Positions 8,246-15,829 of a stretch of DNA of 64,000 bases are shown here, one piece after another; position 1 is the first letter of the stretch; each line of letters starts with the position of its first letter. The position numbers and the translations under genes were made by a program. This DNA comes from Planctobacterium sp047947135. GTDB taxonomy: Bacteria > Pseudomonadota > Gammaproteobacteria > Enterobacterales > Alteromonadaceae. The notes beneath the pieces were generated by a model. That model saw only the letters and a program-made list of their open reading frames with translations, made no database searches and was not told the origin of the DNA. Location of the stretch: contig CP170457.1 in assembly GCA_047947135.1 (NCBI GenBank), forward strand, positions 1,798,001-1,862,000, in the 5' to 3' direction.

Positions 8246-9213
8246 GCGTCGCGTTTTACTGCAATATCAGCCAGGGCGACAAGTGCTTCTTTATATTCTG
8301 AATCCGGAATGGTTTTCAAAGCGACTATAGCGGCGTCTCTGGCTTGCAGCGCCTTATTTTCCGTATAATCGAGTGAGCCGTGCTGGCGCATCAACTCCAA
8401 AATGCGGTCGAAATGCTGTCTGCCGTCACCTGTTTCAATCGCTTCACGTATGAGCCTGGCATCATCTTCGTCGCTATGCCACATCGCGTGCAGAAGCGGT
8501 AAAGTGGGTTTGCCTTCGGCCAGATCATCCCCAACGTTTTTACCCATTACAGCCGCATCAGCAGCATAATCGAGTACATCATCCATAAGCTGGAATGCTG
8601 TACCCAATTGCTTGCCATATTCCTGCAATGCTTGTTCTAATGCGGTTGGTTGATCCGTCAACACGGCTGCTAATTGTGTCCCAGCTTCAAACAACCGAGC
8701 GGTTTTACTGTAGATGACCTGCAAATACCTCTCTTCCGTTGTCTCCGGGTCATTGCAATTCATTAATTGCAGAACCTCACCCTCAGCAATCACATTGGTA
8801 GCGTTAGCCAGGACTTCCATGACGCGCATGCGATTAAGACTTACCATCATTTGAAATGAGCGAGTGTAAAGAAAGTCACCGACCAAAACACTGGCCTGAT
8901 TACCAAACACTTCATTCGCTGTTTCACGACCTCGACGCATTGTGGATTCATCGACTACATCATCGTGCAATAGCGTGGCGGTATGAATAAACTCAATGAT
9001 AGTAGCCAATGCGTGGTGGTCATTATTGCTGATGCCGCAAGCTCTGGCAGCTAAAACACACAACATTGGCCGTAATCGTTTACCACCGCTATTAACAATG
9101 TAAAAACCCAATTGATTCACTAAAGAAACATCAGATTCTACCTGCTGCTGTATTATTTGATTGACCTTGTTCATGTCATCTTCACTAAGACGACGAATAT
9201 ATTCGATATCCAT
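8242..9213 (-). CDS. ispB: Octaprenyl diphosphate synthase
   Basis: Elongates farnesyl diphosphate with isopentenyl diphosphate to make the side chain of ubiquinone and menaquinone. The 323-aa protein shows the first Asp-rich motif DDVVDESTMRRG (about residues 90-101), GGKRLRPM near residue 50, and the second Asp-rich motif DDVLDYAAD (about 217-225). Length and N-terminus match E. coli IspB. It is divergent from rplU across a 239-bp intergenic region, the usual arrangement in gammaproteobacteria. Confidence 0.96.
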   Translation of the reverse strand: MDIEYIRRLSEDDMNKVNQIIQQQVESDVSLVNQLGFYIVNSGGKRLRPMLCVLAARACGISNNDHHALATIIEFIHTATLLHDDVVDESTMRRGRETANEVFGNQASVLVGDFLYTRSFQMMVSLNRMRVMEVLANATNVIAEGEVLQLMNCNDPETTEERYLQVIYSKTARLFEAGTQLAAVLTDQPTALEQALQEYGKQLGTAFQLMDDVLDYAADAAVMGKNVGDDLAEGKPTLPLLHAMWHSDEDDARLIREAIETGDGRQHFDRILELMRQHGSLDYTENKALQARDAAIVALKTIPDSEYKEALVALADIAVKRDA

Positions 9214-9219
9214 GCAGAA

Positions 9220-9261
9220 TGTATTGGCAGGTTAAGAAATGTAATAAATTGTATTGGCAGG
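9220..9261. promoter_or_regulatory. 12-bp direct repeat between ispB and rplU
   Basis: TGTATTGGCAGG occurs at 9220-9231 and again at 9250-9261, exactly 30 bp apart, just upstream of the ispB start. It could be a regulator-binding repeat or a chance duplication. Confidence 0.3.
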
Positions 9262-9452
9262 GATTTTTACAAAATTCAGAGAGACTATCCAGCTTTTCAG
9301 GCATTTTGCTTGGTATTTCCTTCAAAGTGCCAAATTGTACAAAATAAATTCAAATTACCCCTTGCTACAGAGGGGCTTTTCACATACAATTCGCGCCCTG
9401 TTTTTGAATCGATAGCATTGTATACAGAAGCAATGCGTGTGCGGAGTAAGTT

Positions 9453-9764
9453 ATGTACGCGGTTTTCCAAAGTGGTGGTAAACAACACCGTGTGGCTGAA
9501 GGCCAAACCGTTCGCCTTGAAAAAATTGAAGTTGCGCCAGGCGAAACCATTGAGTTCGACGAAGTCATGATGGTTAGCAACGGTGACGATGTAAAAATCG
9601 GCACTCCATATGTAAATGGTGGCAAGGTAACAGCGGAAGTTGTTACTCATGGCCGTGGTGATAAAATTAAGATTGTTAAATTCCGTCGCCGTAAGCATTC
9701 ACGTTCACAAATGGGCCACCGTCAGTGGTTCACTGAAGTGAAGATTACTGGCATTAGCGCTTAA
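9453..9764 (+). CDS. rplU: 50S ribosomal protein L21
   Basis: The 103-aa sequence (MYAVFQSGGKQHRVAEGQ, then KFRRRKHSRSQMGHRQWFTE) is unmistakable L21, a 23S rRNA-binding protein of the large subunit. Full length. It is followed after 15 bp by rpmA, and both share a terminator at 10058, so they form the usual two-gene operon. Confidence 0.98.
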   Translation: MYAVFQSGGKQHRVAEGQTVRLEKIEVAPGETIEFDEVMMVSNGDDVKIGTPYVNGGKVTAEVVTHGRGDKIKIVKFRRRKHSRSQMGHRQWFTEVKITGISA

Positions 9765-9779
9765 TAGGAGAAACGACAA

Positions 9780-10037
9780 ATGGCACACAAAAAGGCCGGT
9801 GGTAGTACAAAAAATGGTCGTGACTCAGAAAGCAAACGCTTAGGTGTTAAGCGTTATGGTGGTGAGTCAGTTTTGGCCGGAAACATTTTAGTTCGTCAAC
9901 GTGGTACTAAGTTCCACGCAGGCGACAATGTAGGTCTTGGTAAAGATCATACATTGTTTGCGTTGGCAGACGGCAAAGTTCAATTCGACGTTAAAGGTCC
10001 TAAGAACCGTAAATACGTTAATATCGTAGCTGGCTAA
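9780..10037 (+). CDS. rpmA: 50S ribosomal protein L27
   Basis: The 85-aa protein begins MAHKKAGGSTKNGRDSESKR, the invariant flexible N-terminus of L27 that reaches the peptidyl-transferase centre. It carries the basic core GGNIL-type segment (here AGNILVRQRGTKFHAG). The ribosome site AGGAGAAA lies at about 9766-9773. Second gene of the rplU-rpmA operon. Confidence 0.98.
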   Translation: MAHKKAGGSTKNGRDSESKRLGVKRYGGESVLAGNILVRQRGTKFHAGDNVGLGKDHTLFALADGKVQFDVKGPKNRKYVNIVAG

Positions 10038-10057
10038 GCCTTCTACGAGAGCTGAAC

Positions 10058-10087
10058 AAAAAGCCCCGCACCAGCGGGGCTTTTTTT
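10058..10087 (+). terminator. Rho-independent terminator after rpmA
   Basis: Stem AAAAAGCCCCGC (10058-10069), loop ACCA, complementary arm GCGGGGCTTTTT, then a T-run. It lies 20 bp after the rpmA stop. Confidence 0.93.
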
Positions 10088-10186
10088 ATGGTTGCACAGT
10101 TTGGATGTTTAGCACACTAGCCGCGCTAGTCGGAAATCCACACAGGTGCTAAACTTCGAATTCACAAAGGGTAATAGATAGTAGCG

Positions 10187-11353
10187 ATGAAGTTTGTAGA
10201 TGAAGTCGAAATTCGAGTTGAAGCAGGTGATGGTGGTAACGGCATCGTTAGTTTCAGACGCGAAAAATACGTCCCCAGAGGCGGGCCAGATGGTGGTGAT
10301 GGCGGTGACGGCGGCGATGTATACCTGTTGGCCGATGAAAACCTGAATACACTGGTAGACTTTCAATTCGAACGCTTTCATCGCGCAGAACGCGGTCAAA
10401 ATGGTCAGAGTCGAAACTGTATCGGGAAACGCGGCCAGGATCTGGTGTTACGCGTGCCAGTGGGGACCAGAGCCAGAGACAAAGACACAGCAGAAGTGTT
10501 GGGTGATCTAACCGAACACGGCAAACAGTTAATGGTTGCCAAAGGTGGCTTTCACGGCTTAGGCAATGCTCGCTTTAAAAGTAGTACCAATCGGGCTCCC
10601 AGACAGAAATCCAATGGTACACCGGGTGAAATTCGCAATTTACAATTGGAGTTGTTGTTGCTTGCGGACGTCGGTCTTTTAGGCTTACCCAATGCTGGCA
10701 AAAGTACTTTTATCCGCAGTGTTTCAGCGGCTAAGCCGAAAGTAGCAGACTATCCATTCACTACCCTTGTACCGAACCTCGGTGTTGTAAGACAAGATGC
10801 CAGACGTTCGTTCGTTATCGCTGATATCCCCGGATTGATAGAAGGTGCGTCAGACGGCGCTGGTCTGGGTATTCGCTTTCTCAAGCATTTAGAGCGTTGC
10901 AGGGTGCTACTGCATTTGATTGACTTGATGCCAGCAGATCTGTCAGATCCGGTGGAAAACGCCAAGACCATAATTTCTGAACTGGAAAAGTACAGTCCCA
11001 AACTGGCAGAGAAGCCACGTTGGTTGGTATTCAACAAGATTGACTTGTTGTTGCCTGAAGAAGTAGACGAGTTAACCCAAAAAATTATTGATGAATTGGG
11101 ATGGGATGACCGTCATTTTCAGATTTCAGCTTTCCAGAAACTTGGCACTGACACGCTATGTCATGAGGTCATGGCATTGTTAGAGTCACTTCCTGTAGAG
11201 CAATTCCAAGTCGAAGAGGAAGAGAAAGAGTTTAAATGGGACTCGCATCATCAGCAAGGGCAGTCGACGTTTCAGGAAGATTGCATTGATGACGACGATG
11301 ATTGGGACGATGACGACGACGATTACGATGTGGAAGTTGTTTACGAGCGATAA
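10187..11353 (+). CDS. obgE: GTPase Obg/CgtA, ribosome assembly and stress
   Basis: The 388-aa protein has the Obg glycine-rich fold (MKFVDEVEIRVEAGDGGNGI, PRGGPDGGDGGDGGD), then a GTPase domain with G1 GLPNAGKST (about residues 166-174), G3 DIPGL and G4 NKID, and a strongly acidic C-terminal tail (DDDDDWDDDDDDYD). It acts in 50S subunit maturation and growth control. Its place after rplU-rpmA is conserved. It has its own upstream gap containing the rpmA terminator, so it likely has its own promoter. Confidence 0.97.
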   Translation: MKFVDEVEIRVEAGDGGNGIVSFRREKYVPRGGPDGGDGGDGGDVYLLADENLNTLVDFQFERFHRAERGQNGQSRNCIGKRGQDLVLRVPVGTRARDKDTAEVLGDLTEHGKQLMVAKGGFHGLGNARFKSSTNRAPRQKSNGTPGEIRNLQLELLLLADVGLLGLPNAGKSTFIRSVSAAKPKVADYPFTTLVPNLGVVRQDARRSFVIADIPGLIEGASDGAGLGIRFLKHLERCRVLLHLIDLMPADLSDPVENAKTIISELEKYSPKLAEKPRWLVFNKIDLLLPEEVDELTQKIIDELGWDDRHFQISAFQKLGTDTLCHEVMALLESLPVEQFQVEEEEKEFKWDSHHQQGQSTFQEDCIDDDDDWDDDDDDYDVEVVYER

Positions 11354-11365
11354 GGAGACTGCATT

Positions 11366-11851
11366 TTGATTTCAATGATAGCTGCCATGGCCAAAAATAG
11401 AGTTATCGGTGCCGATAATGATATGCCATGGCACCTGCCTGCTGATCTTAGGCATTTTAAGCAGGTCACCCTTAATAAACCTATCATTATGGGCCGTAAA
11501 ACCTATGAATCGATAGGCAAAGCGCTGCCGGGAAGAACGAATATCGTTATCAGTCGTACCGGCTTTCAAGCGAATGATGCGACGCTTGTTTCTAGTGCAG
11601 AAGAAGCCATAACGGCAGCGGGAAATGTCGATGAAATCATGATCATTGGTGGCGGTAAAATCTACGAAATCTTTTTGCCTTACGCCGATAGGTTGTATCT
11701 GACTCACATTGACCTGGAAGTCAATGGGGATACTTTTTTTCCAGACTATGGCGCACAAGCTGATTGGGAAACGAAAGCGTCAGAGGTTCATGAAGCGGAT
11801 CAGCAGAACCCATACAACTATTCATTTGAGACCTTACAGCGTCTCAGGTAA
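11366..11851 (+). CDS. folA: Dihydrofolate reductase
   Basis: Reduces dihydrofolate to tetrahydrofolate with NADPH. The start is TTG 11366, chosen because MISMIAAMAKNRVIG aligns with the N-terminus of E. coli FolA and AGGAGA precedes it at proper distance; ATG 11375 would remove the first strand. Key residues are visible: MPWHLPADLRHFK (with the catalytic Asp), GRKTYESIGKALPGR, and IIGGGKIYEIFLPYADRLYLT. 161 aa, normal length. It is 12 bp downstream of obgE. Confidence 0.96.
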   Translation: MISMIAAMAKNRVIGADNDMPWHLPADLRHFKQVTLNKPIIMGRKTYESIGKALPGRTNIVISRTGFQANDATLVSSAEEAITAAGNVDEIMIIGGGKIYEIFLPYADRLYLTHIDLEVNGDTFFPDYGAQADWETKASEVHEADQQNPYNYSFETLQRLR

Positions 11852-11893
11852 AGCTCAACAGGCAGCAGTTTTTTGTGACGGTCTGATTTTAGG

Positions 11894-11922
11894 CAAGGTT
11901 TTGTGCGAAAAACCTTGTTTTC
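11894..11922 (+). terminator. Terminator after folA
   Basis: Stem CAAGGTTTT (11894-11902) with AAAACCTTG (11909-11917), loop GTGCGA, followed by TTTTCTT. Confidence 0.8.
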
Positions 11923-11989
11923 TTGGGAATTAGCTTCTACATATACAGCATCTTTTTCGTGATCATTTTCTTAGTTTCAGAGGTCATCC

Positions 11990-12856
11990 ATGCTACGTAT
12001 CGCCTTGTTTCTCGGTACCAATATTGCCATTTTAATGTTACTAGGGGTGATGTTTCGCCTTTTAGGTTTAGAAGGCATTCTTGCTCAAAACGGTGTCGAT
12101 TTAAATTTACAGGCTTTGCTGATCTATTCGGCGGTGATTGGTTTCAGTGGCGCGATTATCAGTTTGCTCCTGTCCAAATTTATGGCCAAAAAAAGTATGG
12201 GTGTGTATGTCATCGAACAGCCATCCAATCAGGTGGAGCAGTGGCTGGTGAGTACGGTCGCACGCCAGGCTAAACAGTTAAACGTGGGTATGCCTGAGGT
12301 GGGCATTTTTGATAGTAGCTCACCTAATGCGTTTGCAACCGGATGGAACAGAAACAATGCATTAGTGGCGGTGAGTTCGGGTCTTTTGGACTGCATGGAA
12401 AAAGATGAAGTTGAAGCCGTATTAGCCCATGAAATGAGTCACGTCGCCAATGGTGATATGGTCACCATGACATTAGTTCAGGGGGTGTTAAATACGTTCG
12501 TAGTGTTTTTGTCTCGTATTATTGGGCATGTCGTTGACAGAGTGGTGTTCAGGGTCGAACGAGGTCATGGTCCTGCATTCTGGATTGTGTCTATCGTCTC
12601 TGAGGTCATCCTGGGCATTCTGGCAACCATGATTGTGATGTGGTTTTCGCGCTTGCGGGAATATCGTGCCGATGCCGGCGCCGCCAAGCTTGTTGGTAGC
12701 CGCAGCATGATATCGGCGTTGCAGCGGCTCAGACAATTTCAGGGACAACAGGATATGCCTGACGAAATGCTCGCCTTAGCGATAAATGCGGGCAAATTGC
12801 ACGCACTATTTGCCAGTCATCCACCATTGGATAAGCGTATTCAGGCGCTGCAGTAA
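11990..12856 (+). CDS. htpX: Membrane zinc protease HtpX
   Basis: A 288-aa M48-family protease of the inner membrane that degrades misfolded membrane proteins. Two N-terminal transmembrane segments (residues 5-25 and 40-60) precede the zinc motif HEMSH (in VLAHEMSHVANGD, about residue 140), two further membrane spans (about 157-180 and 195-220), and the third zinc ligand Glu in REYRADAGAAKL. The C-terminal FASHPPLDKRIQAL is typical. In enterobacteria it belongs to the CpxR heat/envelope stress regulon; no such site was identified here. Confidence 0.95.
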   Translation: MLRIALFLGTNIAILMLLGVMFRLLGLEGILAQNGVDLNLQALLIYSAVIGFSGAIISLLLSKFMAKKSMGVYVIEQPSNQVEQWLVSTVARQAKQLNVGMPEVGIFDSSSPNAFATGWNRNNALVAVSSGLLDCMEKDEVEAVLAHEMSHVANGDMVTMTLVQGVLNTFVVFLSRIIGHVVDRVVFRVERGHGPAFWIVSIVSEVILGILATMIVMWFSRLREYRADAGAAKLVGSRSMISALQRLRQFQGQQDMPDEMLALAINAGKLHALFASHPPLDKRIQALQ

Positions 12857-12879
12857 CCCCCCTACGGGCGGTTACTTTT
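12853..12879. terminator. Possible bidirectional terminator between htpX and the hydrolase gene
   Basis: GTAACC (12853-12858) pairs with GGTTAC (12870-12875), extended partly by inner C/G pairs, and TTTT follows. It overlaps both stop codons of the convergent genes. Stem is short, so the call is moderate. Confidence 0.5.
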
Positions 12880-14184
12880 GTGGTTGATGCCTTGCGCCCA
12901 ATCGACCACCTGTTGTGCTATATGCTCATCCCACTTTCCGGGCTTGCCTTGATAAGAGTTCAGCGCACTCTCGTGCAACGTATACCAATGGTCCATATTG
13001 GGGTATTTCTCAACAACGACGTTCGTATTGCCGTTTTCAGCCAAAACCTCGGCAATCATATCAATATCGTACTCAGACATTATCCAGTCATTGGTTCCCC
13101 AGCGAACCCGCACAGGGACATCCAGTTTTGCCCACTCACCGGCAATATCAAAATCTTGTAGTTGATGATAAAAACTGACAGGTCTGCCGTACATGTGTTC
13201 TCCGGCATGATAATTAAAAGGCTTGAGTAGCGGATTGAGGTCAGTCAATTGCTGGTAGCTTTGCTCCTGAATCAGCATGCCATAATAAAGTGGAATGTAG
13301 ACTTCATTTATACGTCGATTAACTTCTGACTCTGGCTGTCCATTCATGCGTTGCAGTCGACGCTCTATTTCCAGCATGTGCTCAAACCAGGTACGGTACC
13401 AGGGACCATCGGAAATGATACCATTGAGTTGGTACTTGTTGACAAAGTACGGCGCAATGGCAGCTCCCATGCTGCTGCCGTAAATCATCACTTTCTTATT
13501 GTCCACCATAGGATGTTTGAGCAACGCCTGTAGGGCCACTTCGTAGCCATTCAATTCGGTATTGAAATCCGTTTGTGAGCAATCACCTTCGCTATCGCCC
13601 AGACCAGGCTTCTCGATGCGGGACACTACCATATTGGCGTGTTGAACAAGATACTGCAGTGTTTTTATAAAGTTAGACTGTCTACCGGGAGTATATTCAA
13701 TACTGGAGCAGCTTAAGCCACCTATCACAAAAATTGCAGGCAATGGATTCTCTGAGGTGGGGATGGTCGTAATAGTGCGTTGCTTAACCAAGTAATCGCT
13801 GCTAACCACCCCGTATTCCACATCGATGCCTTCATATTCCTCTTTGACTGCAGCAGTGAATGTAACGTCCACATGATGAGTTTTCCCTTGTCTTTTTAAC
13901 GTAAGCCGATAGGGCTTGTCGGCAACAAGTGCGTCCGAAATATCGTTCCAGATCTGACCAGAAGAGATAACGTTGCCATTGACGGCCAGCAGGATATCAC
14001 CTGGCTGAAGATCTGCTGCCGCAAGTGGTGAACCCGCAATGATGGATGAGACTTCTCTTCCCGTCGGTTGGAGGGGTTTGAATGACGCTCCCCAGACAGC
14101 GCGTCGAGCTAACTCGTCAGCAAACGCTGAGATTGATAGCAGATAGGGGATGAGTAGTACAAGACACTTAATTTGCTTTGGCAT
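12862..14184 (-). CDS. Secreted PDZ-domain alpha/beta hydrolase
   Basis: A 440-aa protein with a signal peptide (residues 1-22, ending SAFA), a PDZ-like module (about 40-110: SIIAGSPLAAADLQPGDILLAVNG) and an alpha/beta hydrolase domain (about 145-430). The nucleophile elbow is GSSMGA; the likely acid and base are Asp in RWGTNDW and His in MDHWYTLHE. The combination resembles secreted esterases or peptidases of the X-Pro dipeptidyl-peptidase-like group. It is probably periplasmic; the substrate is unknown. It is divergent from a LytTR membrane regulator 141 bp away, which may control it. Confidence 0.75.
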   Translation of the reverse strand: MPKQIKCLVLLIPYLLSISAFADELARRAVWGASFKPLQPTGREVSSIIAGSPLAAADLQPGDILLAVNGNVISSGQIWNDISDALVADKPYRLTLKRQGKTHHVDVTFTAAVKEEYEGIDVEYGVVSSDYLVKQRTITTIPTSENPLPAIFVIGGLSCSSIEYTPGRQSNFIKTLQYLVQHANMVVSRIEKPGLGDSEGDCSQTDFNTELNGYEVALQALLKHPMVDNKKVMIYGSSMGAAIAPYFVNKYQLNGIISDGPWYRTWFEHMLEIERRLQRMNGQPESEVNRRINEVYIPLYYGMLIQEQSYQQLTDLNPLLKPFNYHAGEHMYGRPVSFYHQLQDFDIAGEWAKLDVPVRVRWGTNDWIMSEYDIDMIAEVLAENGNTNVVVEKYPNMDHWYTLHESALNSYQGKPGKWDEHIAQQVVDWAQGINHKSNRP

Positions 14185-14325
14185 ATAGTAACTCCTGACT
14201 TATGGCTAAATATGGGTGAAACAGATAAGTCAGATATAAAGCAAGATATTTACCCTGTGGGTCTTTTTATGTAAAACCCCTGATTTTCAATATCAGCGTG
14301 CTAAATAACAGGAAGTCATTTATAG

Positions 14326-15096
14326 ATGCAAAGCACTTACCCTTCTTTTTATCTTTTAGGAAACCGGTGGTTGACTCATGGCGTTTTCTGGTTGGCGTAT
14401 TACATCATTTTCAGTGTGATTTGGATGAAGCCGGAGCAGGGCTATTTTGCTTCGTTTTATCTGGAGTTTGTCTTGATGCCAGTACGCATGATGGCTGCGT
14501 ATGCAATGGTCTATGTTCTGATTCCAGAGTATCTGGCAGAGCGCCGATATCGCGTTTTTATCTCTTGCTACGCTGGCATTATTCTCGTGGCGGCGATGTT
14601 ACAAATGACTATAGGTCATTTTTTCTATGAGCGGCTTTTGCTCGCCAGTCAAAACAGCTTCCAATTCAGTTTTTCAGCGGTATTGCGTAATGCCGTTCTG
14701 GTCAATTCCACCGTATTATTGCTGGGGACCCTAAAGGTATTTCAACTTTATATTAAGCTGCGAGAACAATTGCAAAAGCAGTATGAAAATCCAGCAGAAA
14801 CCATTACCGTGAAGTCAGAACGACGCATGCATTGTCTGAAGCTGGCCGACATATTATTCGTTGAAGGGTTAGGCAATTACGTCACTTATCACTTAACGAA
14901 TGGTCAAAAGTATGTAGTGTACAACAGTATTAAACAGACACAGGATTTACTGCCGGATTCGTTTCTACGGGTGCATCGCTCATATATTGTCAATAGAGAC
15001 AATATCTCGTCCTACAATAAGGAATCGATATGCCTTGGTAATCACGATATTCCTCGAGGTAAAGATATCCCCGATGAATCCTTAGCGCCCACATAG
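14326..15096 (+). CDS. Membrane-anchored LytTR transcriptional regulator
   Basis: A 256-aa protein. Residues about 13-135 contain four hydrophobic segments (HGVFWLAYYIIFSVIWM, LMPVRMMAAYAMVYVLIP, CYAGIILVAAMLQMTIG, AVLVNSTVLLLGTLKVF). A short coiled linker follows, then a LytTR DNA-binding domain (about 150-245: ITVKSERRMHCLKLADILFV, LRVHRSYIVNRDNI). It lacks receiver and kinase domains, so the membrane part may sense a signal directly. The last ~10 residues are likely poorly ordered. Divergent from the PDZ hydrolase. Confidence 0.82.
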   Translation: MQSTYPSFYLLGNRWLTHGVFWLAYYIIFSVIWMKPEQGYFASFYLEFVLMPVRMMAAYAMVYVLIPEYLAERRYRVFISCYAGIILVAAMLQMTIGHFFYERLLLASQNSFQFSFSAVLRNAVLVNSTVLLLGTLKVFQLYIKLREQLQKQYENPAETITVKSERRMHCLKLADILFVEGLGNYVTYHLTNGQKYVVYNSIKQTQDLLPDSFLRVHRSYIVNRDNISSYNKESICLGNHDIPRGKDIPDESLAPT

Positions 15097-15103
15097 TATC
15101 TAT

Positions 15104-15445
15104 TCACTTTGAGAATTCATCAAAGGCGCGTAAGGCATCGGCAGCGTACATGAGTGAAGGGCCACCTCCCATATAAACTGACATACCACATATTTCTTCA
15201 ATCTCTACCCGTGTTGCACCCAGCTTTTGAAGTGTTTTCGTGTGAAATCCAATACAGCCATCACAGCGCACTGCGATGGCAATGGCCAGCGCTACCAGTT
15301 CTTTGGTCTTCTTGTCTAATGTGCCATCGCTGGTAGCAGCTTTAGCCATGTCACTAAAGCCTTTCATTACATCAGGCACACCTTTTTTCACCTCAGTCAG
15401 ATAACTATTCAGATCGGTAGTTATGGCTTTGTAAGATTTAGTCAT
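15104..15445 (-). CDS. AhpD-like carboxymuconolactone decarboxylase-family protein
   Basis: A 113-aa protein with the CxxC-H motif of the AhpD fold (RCDGCIGFHTKTLQKLGAT, about residues 58-76). Members use the cysteine pair in peroxide or thiol redox reactions. The start is ATG 15445 because AGGAGGA sits 6 bases upstream; an upstream in-frame ATG at 15475 lacks a ribosome site. Tail-to-tail with the LytTR gene, 7 bp apart. Two palindromes lie upstream of it (see regulatory entry). Confidence 0.88.
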   Translation of the reverse strand: MTKSYKAITTDLNSYLTEVKKGVPDVMKGFSDMAKAATSDGTLDKKTKELVALAIAIAVRCDGCIGFHTKTLQKLGATRVEIEEICGMSVYMGGGPSLMYAADALRAFDEFSK

Positions 15446-15829
15446 GCTTATCCTCCTCTTCCCGAGCGTGGTCATTTGAGTTGTGAATTTATCACCAGGT
15501 GAGGGTGATTTAGCCGATCTGGATCAATATTAGGTGATATCACAGTTGTTTAAGGCGCTGAAATTTTCCTTTTGTTATTCATAGGTGTGCGAAATTTGAA
15601 CAAGTAAGGTTATTTTTCATCCAGAAAAACTGAATTACTGATACGACATTTGTTATCAGCTCAGGAAATATACGGACTGCGTAAAATTCAGACTGATTTG
15701 TTCAAAATAACACCAATAAATGGGGCTGCTGTATATTTCCCAGCCATAGGCGTGTCCTATATGCTGCACTGGTTAGTCTTTGTCCGACGAGCAAACATTC
15801 GGAAATATAAAAACTAAGTGGAGTTTCTC
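15446..15829. other. Divergent intergenic region with candidate operators
   Basis: A 384-bp gap between two divergent genes. The part near the AhpD-like gene holds the palindromes described separately; the remainder is AT-rich and likely carries promoters. No gene or RNA was recognised. Confidence 0.5.
15492..15543. promoter_or_regulatory. Candidate operator: repeated GGTGAT half-sites
   Basis: TCACCAGGTGA (15492-15502) is a perfect palindrome around one base; GGTGAT recurs at 15504-15509; and GTGATATCAC (15534-15543) is a perfect 10-bp palindrome. They lie 47-98 bp upstream of the AhpD-like start codon, a typical place for a dimeric repressor or activator. No regulator is assigned. Confidence 0.4.

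Noticed and set aside
9297..9698. Minus-strand frame of 133 codons over rplU
   Set aside because: Shadow of rplU, which is certain; composition and context do not support a second gene.
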